Shown piece by piece: positions 57,386 to 64,000 of a DNA stretch of 64,000 bases. Position 1 is the first letter of the stretch; each line of letters begins with the position of its first letter. This DNA is from Craterostigma plantagineum (lineage: Eukaryota; Streptophyta; Magnoliopsida; Lamiales; Linderniaceae), in assembly GCA_027422505.1 (NCBI GenBank), contig JAPQWV010001078.1, forward strand, positions 1-64,000, given 5' to 3'. The notes below the pieces were generated by a model. The model ran no database searches and was not told the origin of the DNA. It saw only the letters and a list, made by a program, of their open reading frames with translations. Made by a program: the position numbers and the translations under genes.

Positions 57386-58204
57386 GTTTCGGGTAGCTTC
57401 AATAAACGGTAAGTTAATATGTAGTTCTTTGCACATACCCATAAATCTGCCAATTAGTGCCTCGTCTTTGTCCTTCTTCAACCGTGCTGGATAGGGAATC
57501 TTCGGCTGGTACGGCATCACTGGTGGCCGCTCATTCTCCCTCGCTTTTTCTATTTCGGGTGCAGCCTCCTCCGTTTTAGGTTGAACCTTCTCTTTTGTAG
57601 GTGCAGCTCCCCTCAACCGAACTGGGTACGGGATCTTTGGTTGATACGGCTTCACGAATGGTCGCGTCTTTCTCTCGTCATCCTTGACCTTCTCGACTCC
57701 GTCGCCCTTGCTTTCCTCCACTTCTGGCTCGTCGTGGCCCTCGAAATCGACTTTCTCCTTTAAATTCTGCTTGGTGGGAGCTTCTTGTAATCCTCTCCCG
57801 CTCCTCAGGGTTACCGCATTGCAATACTCCTTGGGGTTTGTCTCGGTGTAGCTCGGAGTGATCCTTGATTTTGCCCCGCCATTTGGTTTGCTAATTGCCC
57901 CACTTGCTGCTCCAATCTCTTGATCGAGGCATCTGTATTCTGAGCACGCAAGTCGTTTGCGTCCATGTACTCCTCCATCTTCGTCATTCGGCTTTCGTGG
58001 GCTGCGGTGGTGCTACTTAAATTCGTGAGAAGTGCCTTCATCATGTCCTTCATCTCCCTCATGTCGTCGGATCCTCCTGCGGGCGCATTCTGGTACTGTC
58101 GTGGTGGCCCATTTTGGAATCCGGACGGTCGGGGGTGAAATCCTGGCGGTCCTTGGCCCTGATGGTTCTGATTCCCGTACGCGAGGTTTGGATGAAAATG
58201 TTCC
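57386..58204 (-). pseudogene. Inverted Athila-like gag C-terminus and start of protease region
   Basis: Reading on the minus strand from 58204: HPNLAYGNQNHQGQGPPGFH, SDDMREMKDMMKALLTN, RLEQQVGQLANQMAGQ, then an acidic linker with two VKPYQPKIPYP / VMPYQPKIPYP repeats, and PARLKKDKDEALIGRFMGMC up to LHINLPFIEA. There it joins directly to the gag N-terminus (THE block ending 57385). The normal continuation into the protease is absent. Confidence 0.83.
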
Positions 58205-60375
58205 ATTAATTCTAGGTAGACCATTCTTAGCTACAGGCGAGACCATGATAGATGTTAGGAATGGAACATTAACCTTGACAGTAGACGGCAAAAAGTTACA
58301 TTCAATATGGCTAATTCGATGAAAAAGAGCAACGAGCAAGATGATAAATGCTATTTCTTAGATGTCTTTGAGCGTGATTTTCTCTTTTCTGTGCAAGGTC
58401 TGTCACAGGTCAGCAAGCATGATAGGCACACGATTATGGAAATCGATAAGTGTGGAGAGGAGATCGACGAACCCATCATAACCATCGACGAGAGCAGCGA
58501 AGAAGTTAAGGACAAGAGCCCAGTCGAGGAGCGAGCGCCACTAGAGTTGAAATCGTTGCCCGGTGAAAGGAGACACCGCCAAGGTATGGATGTAGGCGAG
58601 GAAAACTTAAGCAGAAAAGAGATGCTGTACCTCGACTTCCAGCCACCCTAAGCGAACGAAAGCACGTCCGGCTAAAGACGGTAAAGAAAGCGCTTCTTGG
58701 GAGGCAACCCAGGTTTTATCTATCTAGTATTTTTTTATTATGCCTATTATTACAATTCATGTTTTTCTGTTACGTTTAGTTTTCCTTTTAGTCATGTCAG
58801 GCATCACGCGTCACGATATGACAACCATCACGAGTCTAGTCACGACCACGTCAATATTTTTCGTCAGGGAAGTTTCGTTCTCTTACACCTACTTTTCCCT
58901 TTCGTTTATTCAATTTTTACGTTGAGGACAACGTACGGCTTAAGTGTGGGGATGGGAATTTAGGTTGAGAATGTACGTGAAATTTTTTTTATGACCGTGT
59001 CCGTGAGAATGTGCGTGAAATTTTTTTATGACGTGTCCGTGAGCTATCAATTTTGTTAGAAAGGCATGAATAATTAAAATCAGGCATGATTGTTTGCGTT
59101 TATCTCGAGTTGGTTTGCATGTTATGAAATCCTTGTGAGCAATTCGGATATGCATGACTGATTGAATCATGTTTGCCTGAATATATATAGCACTGTTTTG
59201 AGAGATTCGTACACATAACCCTGTTTCATGTGAGAGTTTGAGCCTGACGAGCTTATGCTCATTTTCTTGGTTATGTGACGTGCCTAGTCTACATCTCTCT
59301 AGAACTTGCCTGTCTGATGCGTGTTTGAAACTGTTTTTGGTATCTTAGTGTGAAGATGATGAGGGCATTAGGAATTAAGTCCAGAGCCAAAATTGCCCAC
59401 CATGACTAACCCCACTAGTTAGCCACTTTGAGCCTGAGCCTATTCGTTGCTTACCTCATATGATATGAAATGCCCTTGACCCGTACAAGCCTCCAGAGAT
59501 TATATGAACCCAAATTCATTAGAATAGAGCAGAAGTCGAACTTGAGAGTTACTATTTCAGTGTACGATTTGATGTTCTTCTCTGCTATTCGTGAAATGAC
59601 TCGCCCCTGACTTGACCATTTTCTGAAATGACCTGATCCCTTTCATAAGCATGCCCATAAACCTTTTGGCAAGATATAGGTTTTGGTAATAAGTATCCCT
59701 AGGTACACGGCATTCGCTGTGACGATGTATTCTTTGCGACAAAAACCGAACCTTGATGTTTTAGGGAATAAGGGCAGTGCACTAGAGCGTAATTAAGGGG
59801 AAAGGGCAGAAAATGAAAGGGAACTGAGTTGACAGGGGTCGGGCAGAAAAGTCTAGGATTTCGGAGCGAGAACGTTGAGTCTTATGTTGGGGCATGTGAC
59901 TATCAATTTGATCATGCTATATTCTTTGAATTTTCGCTTATGTGTCCTAGCTTTAAGATTACGTGTTCAATATCTATGCTTGTCAAGTCATTATTATTTG
60001 ACCCGAGAAGACCCATGAAGATCCTCAGATTTATGCTTGCCACTTTAAGTAGTAGACATTGCGATTAGCTTGCAAGCCTATGGTAGGGGGGTCGGACTAG
60101 TGCACGATTTGAGTGATTCACTATATGTTAACCTATACAGTGAGTGATTTGAGCGAATCCCTGTGAGGTATGAGTCTCGATTGACAATGCGAAGGAAGTT
60201 TAGGTCAACAAGTGCAAGTCATTAGTGCGATGTCCATGATTGTTTGCTTGATTCCGTTTTGTGCTTTCTAGCTTTGTTGATAAATTGCGAACAATTGTGC
60301 CGTTATCTTGATCTGATGCCTTTTCTGACTTCTAATTTACTTGAGGACAAGCAAATGCTTAAGTGTGGGGAGGTT
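58205..60375 (+). pseudogene. Athila-like internal-deletion remnant: protease end, then 3' non-coding region
   Basis: Plus strand. ILGRPFLATGETMIDVRNG is the end of the protease domain. The frame continues through FSVQGLSQVS and DEPIITIDESSEE to LELKSLPG (about 58560). It then jumps to sequence typical of the pol end (GAAAGCGCTTCTTGGGAGGCAACCCA at about 58688), so RT, RNase H and integrase are deleted. About 1.7 kb of non-coding 3' region follows, with TTAAGTGTGGGGATGG at 58939 and the polypurine tract AAGTGTGGGGAGG at 60361-60373 just before the next LTR. Confidence 0.8.
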
Positions 60376-61915
60376 TGATAAACGTAACGTAGTACGTTTA
60401 TCATAGTATTTAATTGGCTCATAATAGAGTTTTCGTAGTCATTTTATGCACTTATTAACCCTATTTCTGCTTGTTTTGGTATTATAAGGCTTTAGGACAA
60501 GTTTCGGGCGAAAAGGAGCGAAAACAAGGCAAAACGGCGCGAAAACGATGAAAACTGGTGAAGGTCACGGCCGTGACACATAGTGCACCTGGCCGTGACA
60601 CTTGGCAGAGGTTAGACTGAAGATGGTCACGGCCGTGACACTTCTTGCACTAGGCCGTGACCCATAGCAGCAGCAGCATTAGAAAATTCATATCTCTCAA
60701 TCCAGACCTCGGATTGAGAATTCCTTTGGTTAGAATCAAGATTGGCGAGTCTTCTATCTATGGTTAAAATTTCAGGTCAATCGGACATCGTTTACCCCTC
60801 CATCCGAGAGAAATACGAAACTGCCGCAAAGCTGTTGAGGGGGTCACGGCCGTGACACTACTGCACCAGGCCGTGACGAACGGCAGTGAGCTCATTTTTT
60901 GCCCGAGAGTGTCACGGCCGTGACCGATCTTGTCCCAGGCCGTGTCCATGTCGAATTTCACTATAAAAGCCCGATTTCAATCCAGAAAAGGAGGATTCTC
61001 ACCAGATATCAATCCTAATTCATAAGAGACGAATTACAGACGCCAGAAACGCGGAATTTCATTGGAGAAGCGCGAGAGATGGATCAACGACGCAATCACG
61101 CCAAATTGAAAGCAGAACGAAGATTCATCTGTGCCACCATCCCAGATCATCAGTATTCAAGATCATGAATTCTTCTTCTTCGTTTCTTATTTCTTTCATT
61201 GTTTTCCCGTCAATTATGCGTAGCTAAATCCCCTATGTGTTTGGGATTAGATGAACGCTAGGATATTTCGTAATTAAGACATATGTTTAATCGTGACTCG
61301 TGTTTATGACTTTTATCTGTCTATGAAATTGTTTCGTCGCTTTAATATGTCTATGTGTTAAAGTGATCGATCGGTGTGGAAAATTGTTTAGGGCGACAGC
61401 TAAACAACGATTAGGCCATTCGTAGAAGATAGGATTCGAGTATAGGGCGAAAGCAAATACTCGATCCTCACCTTTAGTAATTACTGAACCTTAGATCCCC
61501 GCAAGCGTTTAGGGCGATAGCAAACTCGTGAGCGGGTAGGAAATTACTGCGATCTAGTCAGAATCACGTAGGAGCGAGAATTCATTGTCTTAACCGAGAG
61601 TACCTAGCGGGATTCGAATCCCGAGCACATCTCTATTATCTGAAAGTTTTCACCAGTTTAGGCGTATTCTTTTAGTCTCTCGTTGATTTAGGAGTAATCT
61701 GTTAGGATAGTCCGTAACACCACCGGCATATTTTATTTAGGCTAAATATCGAGTCGATAGGTCACTACTAGTACTTGATTTATTCCTTGTGTTCGATACT
61801 CGTCTACTCACTTTACTGCACTACACACGATAGGTCCACTGCCTATCGCACGTCGGTGATAGTAATTAGGTATTCGTTTTAATTATTACTTGTCGCACTT
61901 TTCATTCACACACCA
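60376..61915 (+). mobile_element. Athila-like LTR copy 2b
   Basis: Begins TGATAAACGTAACGTAG right after the polypurine tract, so it is the 3' LTR of the deletion remnant. Contains the four TCACGGCCGTGA modules, TATAAAA at 60962-60968, three stem-loops (61384-61532) and further hairpins (near 61611-61626 and 61829-61849). It runs on to about 61915, where gag C-terminal sequence starts without a primer-binding site. The right border is approximate. Confidence 0.85.
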
Positions 61916-64000
61916 CGTGTCGATCACCACTCAAGCCCAAAAGAGTCGAATGACTAAGATGGAAGAGTACATACGTGCCCAGAATATCGATGCCTCTATC
62001 AAGAAATTGGAGCAACAAATGGGCCAGATGGTGAAGCAGTTGGCTGAGCAAACTCAAGGATCACTTCCAAGTTACACCGAGCCAAACCCTAAGGAATATT
62101 GCAAGGCAGTGACCCTGAGGAACGGAAGAGAGTTGTAAGAGGTACCCCCCAAGAAGAAGTCAAATGATAAAGTTGAGGTCGAGATCCACGATGAGCCAGA
62201 AGTGGATGTAAGCAAGGGAGACGATGTTGAGAAAACCGAAGCTGAGAAGGAGAACGCCGAAGCTGAAAAGGAAAGGGTCGAGCCTGAAAAAGGAAAGGCA
62301 AAGGAGATCGAGCAACCACCGGTGAAGCCATACCAGCCAAAGATCCCCTACCCAGCTCGGCTTAAGAAAGACAGAGACGAGGCGCAGTTCGGTAAATTTA
62401 TGAACATGTGTAAAGAATTAGATATTAATTTACCATTTGTTGAAGCTATTATGCAGATGCCCAGCTTCGCCAAGTTCTTGAAGGACCTATTGACAAACAG
62501 GAGGAAGCTCGAACATGTTTCCACGGTATGTCTACGAGGGGAATGCTCGGCGATACTTCAGAACAAGATGTCGAAGAAGCTCAAAGACCCAGTGAGTTTT
62601 ACGATTCCATGCCTTATAGGAGATTTAGTTGTTGAACGTGCTTTAGCTGATCTAGGAGCTAGCATAAATTTAATGTCATATTCCATGTCTAAGCGCTTAG
62701 GACTAGGTGAGCCACGGCCACTAGGATGAGCCTTCAATTAGCTGACAGATCGTTAAAATACCCTAGAGGAGTTATTGAGGATGTCCTAGTTAAGGTAGGT
62801 AAATTCGTGATTCCCGTCGATTTTGTTATCTTAGATGTGGAAGAGGATGTAATGTCCTATTGACACTAGGTAGACCATTCTTAGCTACCGGTGAAACGAT
62901 GATAGATGTTAGAAAGGGGACGTTAACTTTGACGGTAGATGGCGAGAAGGTTACGTTCAATAATGGCTGAATCGATGAAGAAAAGTAATGATCATAATGA
63001 TAAGTGTTATTACGTTAGATGCCTTTGAGCACAATTTTCTCTTTTCTGTGCAAGGTCTATCACAGGTTTCGAGCGAGGAGGACACCAGAATGATTATGGC
63101 AATCAACGAGTATGGGGAGGAAGTCGACGAGCCCATTATAGCTATCGACGAGAGTAGCGAAGAAGACAAGGAAAAGAGCTCGGTCGAGCAGCCACCGGTC
63201 CTAGAATTGAAGCCGCTGCCCGACCACCTTGAGTACGCATTCCTTGGCAGCAACGGAGGGCTACCGATCATCATCCCATCAAGCCTCGACGACGGACAGA
63301 ACGGCCAGCTCTTGGACGTGTTGAGAGCCCATAAGAAGGCGATAGCGTGGAAGATATCCGACATAAGGGGTATCAGTCCGAGCTACTGCACGCATAAGGT
63401 CCTCATAGAGGATGATTTCAAGCTGGCCGCGCAACGTCAAAGTCGACTTAACCCCAATATGAAGGATGTCGTGAAGAAAGAAGTGATTAAGTTGTTCGAC
63501 GCAGGGATGATTTACCCCATTTCAGATAGTGCGTGGGTAAGTCCGGTCCAAGTGGTTCCTAAGAAGGGAGGTATGACGGTCATCACGAACGACAAGAACG
63601 AGTTGATTACAAGGACCGTTATTGGGTGGCGTGTGTGCATCAACTACAGAAAATTGAACGACGCCACAAGAAAGGACCATTTTTCCTTACCATTTATCGA
63701 CCAAATGTTAGAAAAACTATCTGGTCACTCATTTTACTGTTTTCTTGATGGTTTATCAGGATACCTGCAGATTCCTATTGCACCGGAGGACCAGGAGAAG
63801 ACCACATTCACCTGCCCTTCGGTACATTTGCGTATCGAAGAATGCCATTTGGTCTGTGCAATGCTCCAGCCACCTTCCAGCGATGTATGATGGCAATATT
63901 AGACGAGTTGGTAGGCGAGGTAATGGAGGTGTTTATGGATGATTTTTTTCTGTGTTTGGATCATCGTTCGATGTTTGTCTTGCTAATCTGAAGCTCGTAC
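61916..64000 (+). pseudogene. Athila-like gag C-terminus, protease and RT, running off the window
   Basis: Gag tail RMTKMEEYIRAQNIDASIKK and NPKEYCKAVTLRNGREL (61950-62138), acidic linker, then PYQPKIPYPARLKKD (62330). Protease: ADLGASINLMSYS (62650), with the DLGAS active-site motif. LGRPFLATGETMIDVR lies at 62865. RT: KLFDAGMIYPISDSAWVSPV (63490), VCINYRKLNDATRKDHF (63640), QMLEKLSGHSFYCFLDG (63710), IPIAPEDQEKTTFTCP (63775) and a VFMDDF catalytic block (63930) in a shifted frame. Several frame breaks. Because it follows LTR 2b directly, the primer-binding site and gag N-terminus have been lost. Confidence 0.87.

Overview
The window is nuclear DNA from a flowering plant, most likely a eudicot. 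Intron-rich genes with GT-AG introns match plant families (PDS5, filament-like plant protein, the At4g08330 family), and the rest is packed with plant-type transposable elements: Ty1/copia, Athila-like Ty3/gypsy, L1 LINE, MULE, hAT, CACTA. I cannot name the species.

Bases 1-22,200 are the gene-rich part. It holds the 3' part of a PDS5 cohesin-regulator gene (+, <1-9736, roughly 27 exons), a small unnamed plant gene (+, about 11,263-11,817), an At4g08330-like two-exon gene (-, 13,914-14,821) and a four-exon filament-like plant protein gene (-, 19,389-22,159). Between them lie a hAT MITE with an 8-bp duplication, a foldback element split by a copia-type LTR, and a 1.77-kb Mutator-like element with a perfect 9-bp duplication. 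A fifth host gene fragment, a multi-pass membrane protein, is at 38,092-38,594 (+).

From 22.9 kb on the sequence is mostly repeats: an interrupted tandem array of about 305-bp units with three telomere-type heptamers (23.3-25.9 kb); a copia pol remnant (-, 27.7-29.1 kb); a LINE tail and a nearly complete LINE with poly(A) (29.8-33.9 kb); an LTR/gag remnant (-, 34.1-36.05 kb); a CACTA end (39.06-39.89 kb); three related copia-type gag fragments (-, 40.0-41.1, 48.9-50.9 and 50.9-52.05 kb); a structurally complete young copia element (42,845-47,432); and a rearranged cluster of Athila-like copies (52,047 to the right edge) with an inverted, permuted gag block.

Two themes stand out. First, all five host genes are interrupted by single-base frame breaks, several in homopolymers, inside otherwise well conserved exons with intact splice sites. 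Residual assembly indels explain this better than five independent pseudogenes, and the same errors probably inflate the apparent damage in the retroelements. Second, the Athila-like LTRs carry unusual conserved structure: repeated TCACGGCCGTGA modules upstream of the TATA box, and three stem-loops sharing one loop sequence about 420-570 bases downstream of it. The MULE is also unusual: each terminal repeat carries a TATA box, an ATG and a splice donor pointing inward.
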